Of a DNA stretch of 64,000 bases, positions 1 to 8,782 are shown one piece after another. The DNA is from Deminuibacter soli (lineage in GTDB: Bacteria; Bacteroidota; Bacteroidia; Chitinophagales; Chitinophagaceae): NCBI RefSeq assembly GCF_003412455.1, contig NZ_QTJU01000003.1:124001-188000 (forward strand), written 5' to 3'. How positions within the stretch are numbered: position 1 is the stretch's first letter; every line of letters begins with the position of its first letter. The translations under genes and the position numbers were made by a program. Under the pieces are notes generated by a model. It had not been told where the DNA came from. It was given only the letters and a program-made list of their open reading frames with translations, and did no database searches.

Positions 1-1124
1 CTTACCAGCTTTTCATCAAGACCATCAGCTGTTAAATCAATCCACACACTGCCATCTTCTTTCTGAAAAAACACCCCTTTCTGCAAGCCTTCCTCTACCA
101 GGTCTTTACCCAGCAGGTAGGTATTGCTTTCGTAATATATTTTATCGAAGTCGCTGCCAATGCGTTTGTAGGTTTCATCAAAACCTGCGTACACCCAGCT
201 GTTCATGCGTTTCCACAGATCAATTACTTCGGGCACGCCATTTTCCCAGTCAACCAGCATCTGCTTGGTGGCCTTCATGATTTCGGTTGCGTTTTCAGCA
301 ATGTCTTTGATGCCTTCTTTTTCTTCAGCTATTTTTTCGTTGAGGGATGTTTTCTGTTTCTCGTTTTTAGCGGGGTCTGCAAGCAAACCTTCCAGCTGGT
401 TTATTTTTTCGAGGTGTTTGGTAGCCAGCGTTTGTTCTGCTTCGCTCAGCAGGCTTGCTGCGTTACCTGCGTAAATAGCATCAGCTATCGGTTTAGCCTG
501 TTTCTTCAGCTCATCGTTGAATTGCACATAATAATCACCTACAAAATGGTCGCCTTTTTCATGGGTGGTTTCGGGTGTAGCGCCGTTGGCAAAACGCTGC
601 CAGGCAATCATGCTCTTGCAGATGTGTACGCCGCGGTCGTTAACAATACAGGTCTTGGCTATTTCGTTGCCATTGGCTTTTAAAATCTCGGCAATGCTCC
701 AGCCCAGGAAGTTATTGCGCAGGTGACCCAGGTGCAAAGGCTTGTTGGTATTGGGAGAGGAGTATTCTACCATTACCTTTTCGCCGCGTGGTGTAGCGGT
801 GCCAAAGGCGGAATTATTGTATTGCTGCTGCAGAAACTGCAACCACCAGGCTGCGGTTATTTCCAGGTTCAGGAAGCCGCTGATGACGTTGAAACCGCTG
901 AACAGACCAGGGTTTTGTTTTGCCAGGTATTCACCCAGTTCTGCGCCCAGCACATCGGGCTTTTTTTTGAGCTGTTTAACAAATGCAAACAGCACCACCG
1001 TATAATCGCCGGTAAACTCAGGTTTGGTAGCATTCACCAACACTTCGTTTTCCTGGATATCATACTGGTACAATTCCCTGATAGCCTGCGCAGAAACCTG
1101 TTTTATAGCAGCAACAACACTCAT
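1..1124 (-). CDS. argS: Arginyl-tRNA synthetase, C-terminal part cut by window edge
   Basis: This gene charges tRNA-Arg with arginine in the cytoplasm. About 374 N-terminal codons are present and the rest lies beyond position 1. The translation has the arginyl-tRNA synthetase N-terminal domain, then EYSSPNTNKPLHLGHLRN with the class I HIGH-type motif at about residue 131, followed by VNDRGVHICKSM and, near the edge, YYESNTYLLGKDLVEEGL. The ATG at 1122-1124 is preceded by a promoter match and gives the expected N-terminus. A Lys/Glu-rich, probably coiled-coil stretch at about residues 208-275 looks longer than in the bacterial ArgS sequences I know. Family assignment is very secure. Confidence 0.95.
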   Translation of the reverse strand, partial: MSVVAAIKQVSAQAIRELYQYDIQENEVLVNATKPEFTGDYTVVLFAFVKQLKKKPDVLGAELGEYLAKQNPGLFSGFNVISGFLNLEITAAWWLQFLQQQYNNSAFGTATPRGEKVMVEYSSPNTNKPLHLGHLRNNFLGWSIAEILKANGNEIAKTCIVNDRGVHICKSMIAWQRFANGATPETTHEKGDHFVGDYYVQFNDELKKQAKPIADAIYAGNAASLLSEAEQTLATKHLEKINQLEGLLADPAKNEKQKTSLNEKIAEEKEGIKDIAENATEIMKATKQMLVDWENGVPEVIDLWKRMNSWVYAGFDETYKRIGSDFDKIYYESNTYLLGKDLVEEGLQKGVFFQKEDGSVWIDLTADGLDEKLV

Positions 1125-1142
1125 GATTTTTTATTTGGCCGG

Positions 1143-1173
1143 CAAAAATACTGAAAGCGCAGCAAGAACCAAG
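1143..1173 (-). promoter_or_regulatory. Putative argS promoter of the Bacteroidota type
   Basis: On the minus strand, CTTG is followed after 19 bases by TATTTTTG. This fits the Bacteroidota consensus TTTG-N19-TAnnTTTG with one mismatch in the -33 element. The -7 element ends 18 bases before the argS ATG, so the leader would be short. Confidence 0.5.
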
Positions 1174-1242
1174 TAACCGGTCGTCGGTTAGGGGTGGGTG
1201 ATGTGCGCAATCTGCAATTTTTATTTATTTTCGCCGGCATCC

Positions 1243-1767
1243 ATGAAACAGCTACATGCCCGCATACGCACGCTTATACTAGGCTTTATCGATGCCTTTT
1301 ACCCGCTTTTCAAAAAGCTGATGCCGCTGCAAACCTTCCGGTATGCAGCCTGCGGTGGTTTTAACGTAGCGCTGGATATCTCCATTTTTACCCTTGTCAA
1401 CAACTATATTGTACACGTGCTGAAGCAGGATGTGGTGCAAATCGGCCCTTTTCCTATGACGCCGCATATTGCCGCCCTGTTCGTGGCATTCGGCGTAAGC
1501 TTCCCGGTAGGTTTTTACCTAAGCCGTTACGTGGTATGGCAGCAAACCGCCACCAGCAAAAGGGTACAGCTGGCGCGTTATTTCCTGGTAGTAGTTATTT
1601 GCCTGCTCATGAACTATGCCCTCCTGAAACTCTTCGTTGACCATTTCGGCTGGTATCCCACCATTTCCAAAGTCATCATTACCGTTGTAGTAACCACGTT
1701 CAGTTATCTTTCCCAGCGGCATTTCTCTTTTAGTGAAAGGTCGTTTATCAGGAAGAAGATTGATTGA
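1243..1767 (+). CDS. GtrA family membrane protein
   Basis: This is a 174-residue protein with four hydrophobic segments and the GtrA-type opening FRYAACGGFNVALDISIFTLV. GtrA proteins are thought to help move lipid-linked sugars across the inner membrane; the exact substrate cannot be read here. The reading frame extends upstream to a GTG at 1198, but the ATG at 1243 gives the usual start with a short basic segment before the first family motif. The gene is divergent from argS. Its stop codon lies inside an intergenic repeat element starting at 1762, so the C-terminal residues Ile-Asp are repeat-derived. Confidence 0.8.
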   Translation: MKQLHARIRTLILGFIDAFYPLFKKLMPLQTFRYAACGGFNVALDISIFTLVNNYIVHVLKQDVVQIGPFPMTPHIAALFVAFGVSFPVGFYLSRYVVWQQTATSKRVQLARYFLVVVICLLMNYALLKLFVDHFGWYPTISKVIITVVVTTFSYLSQRHFSFSERSFIRKKID

Positions 1768-1830
1768 TGGTTTGATTGTTCGATAGTTTTATTGTTGGAA
1801 ACCATTGAACCATCTACCCTTTAACCATCT
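1762..1830 (+). repeat. Intergenic repeat, family C (GATTGATGG type)
   Basis: This AT-rich element begins in the last sense codon of the GtrA gene and includes its stop. Its first 27 bases match 25 of 27 bases of the element at 50523-50549 read on the minus strand. Further pieces carry AACCATTGAACCATC-like words seen at 39010-39045 and 58715-58757. GATGGTT and AACCATC words lie in inverted orientation, so the RNA could fold. It fills the space to the convergent DUF5686 gene. Confidence 0.6.
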
Positions 1831-1833
1831 TCC

Positions 1834-4344
1834 TCAGAACTGCAGCTTAAAACTCCCGAACACCCCAAACGCCGGGACTTCGGGTTGGGATACGGCGGGG
1901 GGCACCATGCGCCATACAGCGTCAATGCGGAAAAAGCGGAAAATATTGTCGAAGCCGGTGCCCAGTTCGGTGTAGGTATGGCCTTTCAGGGAGCGCAGGT
2001 GGTAACTGCCAAACTCAATACGGTTGAACAGCCGGTTGCTGTAACCAAGATCGCCCCAAACGGTTTTGATGTTCCAGAACTGGCGCATTTTTGACTTGCG
2101 CATAAACGGCAGCAGGTTCAGCAGCTTTTTGTCGAAGTTGTGCTCCAGGTTAATGCCTGCATACCGGTCGCTGATGTATTCAAACCGGTTCATCAGGTTG
2201 AATGCATCCTTGCTGTAATAATATATTTCGTTGCCGGGATGTATCTCCAATAGCATAAACGGCACCTGTTTGCCGTAAATTTTGCCCCCATAAGCCATAT
2301 AAGTCACCTGTCCCCAGCGTGGCAGCCTGAACTGCTGGCTGATATTGATGCCTATTTTCTGGTAATGGTACTCGCTGCGCATCATGTCTGGTATGGCAAA
2401 GCTGTACGATAGCTCGGTTACCGGCAGGTTGCTTTTCAGCTTATGCTGGTTGCGGTGCGTAAAAATGGTTTTCTCGCCCGGCGCATAGCGAAACAGTACG
2501 CCCGCCTCGGTATTGGTGACTTCCCCGTTGGTAAGTAAGGAAAACTGTTGTTTGGGCGGCAATGGGTGAAAGGTTTCATAATTGCTGCGCGAAAGATGCG
2601 TCTGCACAGAAAAATCACTGCTGAATCGCCGGGTGATGGCCAGTTTCAGCTGATCAATACCCAGGAATTTCTGGGGTATGTGTTGCCTGCGCAACAGTTG
2701 ACTGAACAGGTTGTCTGTGGCAATTTCTTCATCATGAAAACGGGTGCGGCCATTGTCAAGGTCGTGCACATAGGAAGGTGCAATCGTCCAGCGGTGGTTA
2801 CCGGGAAAGCTGAAGGAGGCGGCGATCTTTCCCTTGAATTTCGCATCCCTGAAACCATAGGCCAGGTAGCCATACAGGCGCAGGTTTTCGCTGAAGGCTG
2901 CGGTGGTGCCCAGGTCAAACCGCAGGCGTGTATTTTCCAGCTGGTTTCGGCTAAACCACTGGTACCAGGGGCCTATTTCTATTTTACCGTATTGCTTATG
3001 TCCGTCAACTACAAATGTTACCGTATTGCTGAGGCGTTTAAAGGCAGGCAGTTCGCGCAAGGTGTCTATCAGGTGCGCGGCGTGTTGTTCGTTTACAGTA
3101 AGGGCTTCCGGCCGTTGCTGCGCCCAGTAGGCTTTTCCGGCCAGTATGGCACTGTCAGCCACGGTTACCTGTTCGGTTTTGGTTTGCCGTTCCAGCTTGT
3201 CGGCAATAAATGGCTGGTTTAGCCGGATATTGCTGTAGATCCAGGTTTTGCGGCCGGTAAAGGATAATTTGTTTTTGCTGAAAGGAGAAAGGGATACTAC
3301 TGCTTTGTCTTTCGCCACCACCCATTCTCCGCCGGGCAGGCGCCTGTATTCCTGCACCAGGCTCATGCGCTGTACAAAGTTGATGTTGATGCCGTCTTTT
3401 GTTTCGAGGGTTATTTTCTGCAGTGCCCAGGTGCCGCTGTGCAGCCAGCAATCACCGCTGAACACGTTTTCGCCCGCATGTTTCGGGGTAAACAACAGGT
3501 GAAAGTATTTTTCGCCGCCAATGGTCTGGGTGTCGGCGCCCTTATAATTATAGTATTGATCGCCTGCTTTGCTGGTGGGACTGATAAACTCCCGCCCGAA
3601 AATGATGAAGTAGTCGTCATAGGCGTTTATTTTCTGGTTTAGTCCGCCCATGTATTCCAGCACCGTTTCATTTTTAATACCGTTGGTTTGCAGCGCCCGT
3701 ATGTCTTCGCGTGTTTTGGCAGGATTGGCGCTGGTATAGTAATCAGATACCGCTTCTGTCAGAAACACCGGTATAAACGGATGCGTGTCGCTGGTGCTGT
3801 CCACATTATTCCACACAAACGCGAGCGGCTGCAACAGTTTTCTTTTCTCAAATTGCTCCTTGTCCAGATTACAGATGTCCAGTTCCATCTTATTATACAG
3901 CTCGCAGTAATACAGGCTGAAATTGCGGGGCGTATTGGCTACCTTATGCTGCACCAGGGCACGCCACCAGCGCAGTCCCTTGTTGAACTTGCTTTTTACC
4001 ACGGCCGTTTCCCTGGGCGCTTCGGTTTCGAGCTGTACCAGCAATTCGGGGGCATTTAAAACATAGGCTGACGGCAGGTTTTGCGTGGCATATCCTACAA
4101 AACTGATCACCAGCGTATCGGTGCCCACAGGCGTACGCAGGGTAAACACACCGTTGCTGTCGCTCACACAGCCAAATCCTGCCTGTTTCCAGTACACGCT
4201 GGCAAAAGCTACAGGTTCGCGGTTAAAGCGGTTTACAATTTTTCCGGAAATGGCTTTGTGCTGGGCATGCATCGTTCCGCAAAGCAGTAATAGCCATGTA
4301 ATAAGCAGGTATGGGCGCAAGCGGGAGTGGGTTGGGGTATTCAA
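1834..4344 (-). CDS. DUF5686 / carboxypeptidase-regulatory-like outer-membrane protein
   Basis: This 836-residue protein has a signal peptide (LLITWLLLLCGTMHAQ). A carboxypeptidase-regulatory-like beta-sandwich follows at about residues 30-105, of the kind seen at the N-terminus of TonB-dependent receptors (GKIVNRFNREPVAFASVYW). The remainder matches my knowledge of the DUF5686 family (KGLRWWRALVQHKV, FIPVFLTEAVSDYYT) and ends in an alternating-hydrophobic region finishing in a terminal Phe, typical of an outer-membrane barrel. It is common in Bacteroidota and its function is unknown. No plug domain is seen, so it is probably not a transporter receptor. It stands alone, convergent with GtrA. 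Confidence 0.85.
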   Translation of the reverse strand: MNTPTHSRLRPYLLITWLLLLCGTMHAQHKAISGKIVNRFNREPVAFASVYWKQAGFGCVSDSNGVFTLRTPVGTDTLVISFVGYATQNLPSAYVLNAPELLVQLETEAPRETAVVKSKFNKGLRWWRALVQHKVANTPRNFSLYYCELYNKMELDICNLDKEQFEKRKLLQPLAFVWNNVDSTSDTHPFIPVFLTEAVSDYYTSANPAKTREDIRALQTNGIKNETVLEYMGGLNQKINAYDDYFIIFGREFISPTSKAGDQYYNYKGADTQTIGGEKYFHLLFTPKHAGENVFSGDCWLHSGTWALQKITLETKDGININFVQRMSLVQEYRRLPGGEWVVAKDKAVVSLSPFSKNKLSFTGRKTWIYSNIRLNQPFIADKLERQTKTEQVTVADSAILAGKAYWAQQRPEALTVNEQHAAHLIDTLRELPAFKRLSNTVTFVVDGHKQYGKIEIGPWYQWFSRNQLENTRLRFDLGTTAAFSENLRLYGYLAYGFRDAKFKGKIAASFSFPGNHRWTIAPSYVHDLDNGRTRFHDEEIATDNLFSQLLRRQHIPQKFLGIDQLKLAITRRFSSDFSVQTHLSRSNYETFHPLPPKQQFSLLTNGEVTNTEAGVLFRYAPGEKTIFTHRNQHKLKSNLPVTELSYSFAIPDMMRSEYHYQKIGINISQQFRLPRWGQVTYMAYGGKIYGKQVPFMLLEIHPGNEIYYYSKDAFNLMNRFEYISDRYAGINLEHNFDKKLLNLLPFMRKSKMRQFWNIKTVWGDLGYSNRLFNRIEFGSYHLRSLKGHTYTELGTGFDNIFRFFRIDAVWRMVPPAVSQPEVPAFGVFGSFKLQF

Positions 4345-4562
4345 GCAGCGGGTTTGTATGAAATGAAATTAATGGAATTTATTAATAATGTAACACAATG
4401 ACAGTCTTTTATACCTGTTTTAATAATAACCTGCCATGGCGTAAGCCGCAAAGCCCGGATTAGCGCCGGAACTGCCATTTTTGCATTCATTGGTGCGATG
4501 GCATAATGATTGACCAACAAAACGGAAACCTGAATGTACTAACCTTAAAGTAGACTATTTAT

Positions 4563-6476
4563 ATGGGAAAAATTATCGGAATTGATCTGGGAACAACCAA
4601 CAGCTGCGTAGCTGTTATGGAGGGTAATGAGCCGGTGGTAATCGCCAATGATGAAGGCCGCCGCACTACGCCGTCTGTGGTTGCATTCCTTAAAAATGGT
4701 GAGCGTAAAGTAGGTGATCCGGCTAAACGTCAGGCGATCACTAACCCGCACAACACCATCATGAGTGTGAAGCGTTTTATGGGCCGCCGTTACGACGAAG
4801 TGACTGAAGAAATCAGCCACTGGTCTTATAAAGTAGCCAAAGGTGACAATAATACTGTTCGTGTAGATATTGACGGACGTTTATATACCCCACAGGAAAT
4901 CTCTGCGATGATTCTGCAGAAAATGAAAAAAACAGCAGAAGATTACCTGGGCCAGGAAGTAACAGAAGCGGTAATTACCGTGCCTGCTTACTTTAACGAT
5001 GCACAACGCCAGGCAACCAAAGAAGCCGGTGAAATTGCCGGTCTCAATGTTCGCCGTATTGTGAACGAACCTACTGCTGCTGCCCTGGCTTATGGCCTGG
5101 ACAAAGCACACAAAGAACAGAAAATCGCTGTATTCGACCTCGGTGGCGGTACTTTCGATATTTCTGTACTTGACCTGGGTGATGGTGTATTTGAAGTAAA
5201 ATCAACCAATGGTGATACGCACCTGGGTGGTGATGACTTTGATAAAGTGATCATGGACTGGCTGGCTGACGAATTCAAAAAAGATGAAAACGTTGACCTG
5301 CGTAAAGACCCGATGGCGCTGCAGCGTTTGAAAGAAGCGGCTGAGAAAGCAAAAATCGAACTTTCTTCTTCTTCAGAAACAGAAATCAACCTGCCTTATA
5401 TTACCGCTATCGACGGTGTGCCCAAACACCTGGTTAAAAAACTGAGCCGCGCCAAATTTGAGCAGCTGGCCGATAACCTGTTTGCACGTTGCCTGAAACC
5501 TTGTGAAGCTGCATTGAAAGATGCCGGCTACAATGCTGCTGACATCGATGAAGTGATCCTGGTGGGTGGTTCTACACGTATTCCTAAAGTACAGGAAATT
5601 GTAGAAAAATTCTTTGGTAAAAAACCCAACAGGGGCGTTAACCCCGATGAAGTGGTAGCCATTGGTGCTGCTATCCAGGGTGCGGTATTAACCGGTGAAG
5701 TAAAAGACGTATTGCTGCTCGACGTTACCCCGCTGAACCTGGGTATCGAAACCATGGGTGGTGTTATGACTACCATGATCGCCAGCAATACCACCATTCC
5801 TACCAAGAAAACCGAGATCTACTCAACAGCCAGCGATAACCAGCCTGGTGTGCAGATCCACGTTTTACAAGGCGAACGCCCGATGGCTGCGCAGAACAAA
5901 AGCCTCGGTATGTTTAACCTCGACGGTATACCACCGGCACCACGCGGTGTTCCTAAAATTGAAGTAACCTTCGATATCGATGCCAATGGTATCCTGCATG
6001 TAAGTGCAAAAGACCAGGGCACCGGTAAAGAACAGAAAATACGTATCGAAGCAGGCAGCGGCTTAAGCAAGGAAGAAATTGAAAAAATGAAAGCCGAAGC
6101 AAAAGCCAACGAAGCAACCGATAAGGAAGCACGTGAAAAAGTAGAAAAGCTGAACCAGGCCGACAGCCTGATTTTCCAGACAGAAAAGCAGCTGAAAGAG
6201 TTTGGCGATAAAATCCCTGCCGATAAAAAGGCACCGATTGAAGCTGCTTTAACCAAACTGAAAGAAGCACACAAAAACCAGGATGCTGCTGCTATCGACA
6301 GTTCATTGACAGAAATGAACAATGCATGGACAGCCGCCAGCGAAGAAATCTACAAAGCCCAGCAGGCAGCCGGTAGCGCACAGCCCGGTGATAATGGCAA
6401 TGCAGGCGCAGCAAACGGCAATGCAGCTAACACAGGCGATACTGTTACCGATGCTGAATTTGAAGAAGTGAAGTAA
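4563..6476 (+). CDS. dnaK: Molecular chaperone DnaK (Hsp70)
   Basis: DnaK is the ATP-dependent chaperone that works with DnaJ and GrpE in protein folding. The 637-residue protein has the complete Hsp70 layout: [13 protein letters not shown] at the start, the phosphate-binding segments [16 protein letters not shown] and [12 protein letters not shown] in the nucleotide-binding domain, the linker VLLLDVTPL at about residue 390, a substrate-binding domain and a helical lid. The Gly/Ala/Asn-rich tail ends in the typical acidic EFEEVK. The ATG at 4563 is the only sensible start. dnaJ and grpE are not in the window. A strong terminator follows. Confidence 0.98.
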   Translation: MGKIIGIDLGTTNSCVAVMEGNEPVVIANDEGRRTTPSVVAFLKNGERKVGDPAKRQAITNPHNTIMSVKRFMGRRYDEVTEEISHWSYKVAKGDNNTVRVDIDGRLYTPQEISAMILQKMKKTAEDYLGQEVTEAVITVPAYFNDAQRQATKEAGEIAGLNVRRIVNEPTAAALAYGLDKAHKEQKIAVFDLGGGTFDISVLDLGDGVFEVKSTNGDTHLGGDDFDKVIMDWLADEFKKDENVDLRKDPMALQRLKEAAEKAKIELSSSSETEINLPYITAIDGVPKHLVKKLSRAKFEQLADNLFARCLKPCEAALKDAGYNAADIDEVILVGGSTRIPKVQEIVEKFFGKKPNRGVNPDEVVAIGAAIQGAVLTGEVKDVLLLDVTPLNLGIETMGGVMTTMIASNTTIPTKKTEIYSTASDNQPGVQIHVLQGERPMAAQNKSLGMFNLDGIPPAPRGVPKIEVTFDIDANGILHVSAKDQGTGKEQKIRIEAGSGLSKEEIEKMKAEAKANEATDKEAREKVEKLNQADSLIFQTEKQLKEFGDKIPADKKAPIEAALTKLKEAHKNQDAAAIDSSLTEMNNAWTAASEEIYKAQQAAGSAQPGDNGNAGAANGNAANTGDTVTDAEFEEVK

Positions 6477-6490
6477 TAACAGCTTACTTA

Positions 6491-6530
6491 TAAAAAAAGT
6501 CCCCGGCCATCTGGTCGGGGATTTTTTTTA
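6491..6530 (+). terminator. Rho-independent terminator of dnaK
   Basis: A GC-rich hairpin (CCCCGGCC with GGTCGGGG, 8 pairs including one G-U, loop ATCT) is followed by a run of eight T residues. It starts 14 bases after the dnaK stop codon. Confidence 0.9.
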
Positions 6531-6570
6531 TCGAGAATCGACAGTCGACACATCGAGACTATCTCAGCGA
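6531..6570. repeat. Intergenic repeat, family B (GAATCGACAGTCGA type)
   Basis: The first 18 bases recur exactly, in inverted orientation, at 8713-8730. The next part (GACTATCTCAGCGA) also recurs at 8701-8712 with two mismatches, after an 8-base gap. The element lies between the dnaK terminator and the convergent phosphatase gene. Confidence 0.65.
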
Positions 6571-6603
6571 ATCAACAATGCATCCATTAGCCATTGTTTC
6601 CTC

Positions 6604-6631
6604 ATTTTCAAACTTTCAAATTAGCACATTG
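6604..6631. repeat. Intergenic repeat, family D (octamer ATNNTCAA)
   Basis: ATTTTCAA, ACTTTCAA and a degenerate third unit stand in tandem and end just before the stop codon of the minus-strand phosphatase gene. Related octamer runs are at 41288-41305 and 55175-55203. Confidence 0.5.
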
Positions 6632-6634
6632 ATG

Positions 6635-7441
6635 TTAATACCCCTTCACCGATGCCTTTACCAGGGAATCCTGTTGTGGTAGGGTGAGGCGCTGGTAATG
6701 TGCCAGTGCGCCTTCCCAGTCGCCGTAGTTGGCGTTGGGTAATACAATAAATTTCTTCCCGAAATCAGCAGCGCTGGCAATGGTATTCTGCAGGCGTTCG
6801 GCTTCTTCTTTTTTGTCGAACAGGGCACTGAAATCGCCCAGGTTATCGCCAAGCAGCAGAATGATGTCGTGTGTTTGAGACAAGGCCTGCCTGCGCGGTT
6901 CCTTGCTTGAGCCTACGTTATCTGGCTTTAGTACCAGGTGCGCATTGTCGGCATAGGGAAAGCCATAGCGCTGCAGGTTTTGCAGGGTGGCTGTTCTTTC
7001 ACTTTCAGCACGGTTGGTAATGTAAAACACTTCCACATTATGGGCTGCTGCATATTTGAAAAAGGTAACAGCACCGGCAAGCGTATCGGCAGCGGCCATG
7101 GCTGTCCATTGTGCCCAGGCAGCTGATTCATATACCTTGCCCTGCAAACCCTGGTGCACTGCAAACGGACTATTGTCCAACGCTGTTTCATCCAGGTCGG
7201 TAACAATTGCCCTGGGTTTGGCGGTTGACTGTTGTAAAGATTCATTCAAACGTAAGGTGGCAATATTGTACGCCTGGAAACAAAGCGCCTTGTATTCGGC
7301 TGCGCGCTGCTGAAACAGGGAGGTCCATAGCTTGCCATCAACGGTTACACCGGATTGGGTAGCAGTGGATGTTGTTTTATGTGCAGTGGAACAGGCAGCA
7401 AGCGCAATAAGGGCAGCGGAAAGAACGGTGTATTTTTTCAT
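6635..7441 (-). CDS. Acid phosphatase, lipoprotein e(P4) family (HAD superfamily)
   Basis: This 268-residue lipoprotein starts with a signal peptide and lipobox LAAC (Cys17). The HAD nucleophile motif IVTDLDETALDNSPF is at about residues 79-93, with Asp82 and Asp84 as the nucleophile and acid/base pair. A Thr/Asn motif (YITNRAES) and a C-terminal acidic motif (LGDNLGDFS) follow. The family is class C acid phosphatase / 5'-nucleotidase e(P4), which removes phosphate from nucleotides at the outer face of the cell. The exact substrate is not visible. It is divergent from the YtxH gene and has no operon partner. Confidence 0.9.
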   Translation of the reverse strand: MKKYTVLSAALIALAACSTAHKTTSTATQSGVTVDGKLWTSLFQQRAAEYKALCFQAYNIATLRLNESLQQSTAKPRAIVTDLDETALDNSPFAVHQGLQGKVYESAAWAQWTAMAAADTLAGAVTFFKYAAAHNVEVFYITNRAESERTATLQNLQRYGFPYADNAHLVLKPDNVGSSKEPRRQALSQTHDIILLLGDNLGDFSALFDKKEEAERLQNTIASAADFGKKFIVLPNANYGDWEGALAHYQRLTLPQQDSLVKASVKGY

Positions 7442-7570
7442 ATCGGAAATGTTAAGGCCGCTAAAATAAGTACCGGCGGTGGATTGTGCAATATGGGTAA
7501 CAATCGGGGAACTGTTTCTGGCAAGGTTATTGGATTTTTTCTTGCATCGTTAACTTATAAAACAAATGCA

Positions 7571-7888
7571 ATGAGCGTACAAAAAGTTTTAATAGGAACA
7601 TTGTCTGGCCTGGTTGCCGGTGTGGCCATAGGCTTACTTGTGGCGCCCGCATCAGGCGATGAAACCCGTCAGAAATTAGCAGATACGGCAGGAAACCTGA
7701 AACGCAAACTCCGCCGTCTGCGCGGCACAGCTGGCGATGAGCTGGATGAATTGAAAGACATTTTTGAACATGAAGTAGATGGCATGCGCGAAGATGTGCG
7801 TTCAAGGGTGCTTACCTTACTTGAAGCCAGCCGCAACAGCTACAACCACGTAAAAAACGGGGTAAAAGAGCAGCCTGCGGGTATTTAA
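7571..7888 (+). CDS. YtxH domain-containing protein
   Basis: This is a 105-residue protein with one N-terminal membrane segment (GTLSGLVAGVAIGLLVAPASG) followed by a charged, helical tail. This is the YtxH layout (GxxxGLLxAPxSGxETR), found in many Gram-positive and Bacteroidota general-stress proteins. The longer open frame starting at 7355 runs over the divergent phosphatase gene and is rejected; the ATG at 7571 puts the membrane segment at the start. The role is unknown, probably membrane-linked stress response. A terminator follows 25 bases downstream. Confidence 0.85.
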   Translation: MSVQKVLIGTLSGLVAGVAIGLLVAPASGDETRQKLADTAGNLKRKLRRLRGTAGDELDELKDIFEHEVDGMREDVRSRVLTLLEASRNSYNHVKNGVKEQPAGI

Positions 7889-7913
7889 TGCAACAACTGA
7901 AGAATTTATTGAG

Positions 7914-7943
7914 ACCCGGCAAAACAACCTGCCGGGTTTTTTA
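7914..7943 (+). terminator. Rho-independent terminator after YtxH gene
   Basis: ACCCGGC pairs with GCCGGGT around a 10-base loop and is followed by a T run. Confidence 0.85.
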
Positions 7944-8044
7944 TGCTTGTTCACCGACAAATTATTGAGTTACAGCTCTATTTGATTTGTCACAATTTTG
8001 TCATGCAACGTTTTTCCCTTAATTTCCAATTTCAAACCAAACGT

Positions 8045-8482
8045 ATGTTACAACTGCATCGCAAAAAGATAATGGTCACGCTCGCATTGAGTGGATGTGT
8101 TTTACTGGGTGTGGCAGCTTACCGCCCTTACGAGCAGCCGCGCAAAAGAAATTTGAAAGTATTACCTGAAAATATCAGCCGTGACAGCCTTGATGCCATC
8201 ATGGACGAATTTAAAGTATCACTGGGTGTTAAGTGCAGTTTCTGCCATGCACCGCGCGCAACTGATCCTTCCAAACTGGATTTCGGCAGCGATGACAAAC
8301 CCGAAAAAGAAATTGCCCGTCACATGATGCGCATGACTGCCGACATCAACAAACAATATTTCAATTTCAAAAATTCCGACCGCCCGGACACGCTCCGCGC
8401 CGTAACCTGTAACACCTGCCACCACGGCGATGCACATCCCGAAGAAGCAGGCAAAACAGAAGCGCCGGCAAATACGAAATAA
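8045..8482 (+). CDS. Dihaem c-type cytochrome, reaction-centre-cytochrome-like
   Basis: This 145-residue exported protein has an N-terminal hydrophobic segment (VTLALSGCVLLGVAAY) and two CxxCH haem-binding motifs, CSFCH at about residue 61 and CNTCH near residue 125. The text between (LKVLPENISRDSLDAIMDEF, KEIARHMMRMT) resembles the cytochrome c family related to the photosynthetic reaction-centre cytochrome subunit, which is common in non-photosynthetic Bacteroidota. Expected role is periplasmic electron transfer; the partners are unknown. The ATG at 8045 is chosen because earlier in-frame codons would put polar text before the signal segment. Confidence 0.85.
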   Translation: MLQLHRKKIMVTLALSGCVLLGVAAYRPYEQPRKRNLKVLPENISRDSLDAIMDEFKVSLGVKCSFCHAPRATDPSKLDFGSDDKPEKEIARHMMRMTADINKQYFNFKNSDRPDTLRAVTCNTCHHGDAHPEEAGKTEAPANTK

Positions 8483-8488
8483 AATAAA

Positions 8489-8517
8489 AAAGCGCCTTAA
8501 TACGGCGCTTTTTTATT
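8489..8517. terminator. Bidirectional terminator after cytochrome gene
   Basis: AAGCGCC pairs with GGCGCTT around a 7-base loop, with A residues before and T residues after. Confidence 0.85.
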
Positions 8518-8680
8518 AGCTGATAGCGATATGCTTTTAGCAATTAGCTTGTTTGTGCTAAACGCCTGCGGCGTATGAGCCAACACACTCGAAAACAGCT
8601 GCAAGCTTCAGGCGGTTAGCTGATAGCTTACTGGTTGTCACCTGCGGCAGAAGTGATACCAAACCCGATAACCGATAATT

Positions 8681-8776
8681 CGCTTCGATCAATCATACTC
8701 GCTCAGATCGTCTCGACTGTCGATTCTCGATTCTCGTCGGTTCTTCCACTCACGACTGACGACTGACGATTCTCGC
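8681..8776. repeat. Intergenic repeat, families A and B combined
   Basis: The stretch opens with the word CGCTTCGATCA seen at 48331-48340, continues with the inverted family B copy (exact 18-mer at 8713-8730), and then shows heptamers of the form CACTCAC, GACTGAC, GACTGAC, GATTCTC. The convergent interval 8518-8782 holds nothing else I can recognise. Confidence 0.6.
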
Positions 8777-8782
8777 TCTCCC

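Noticed and set aside
1198-1242. GTG and ATG starts upstream of the GtrA gene
   Set aside because: They add a short non-family leader; the ATG at 1243 gives the expected N-terminus.
4345-4562. A heat-shock operator or promoter upstream of dnaK
   Set aside because: No CIRCE-type inverted repeat and no good Bacteroidota promoter match was found.
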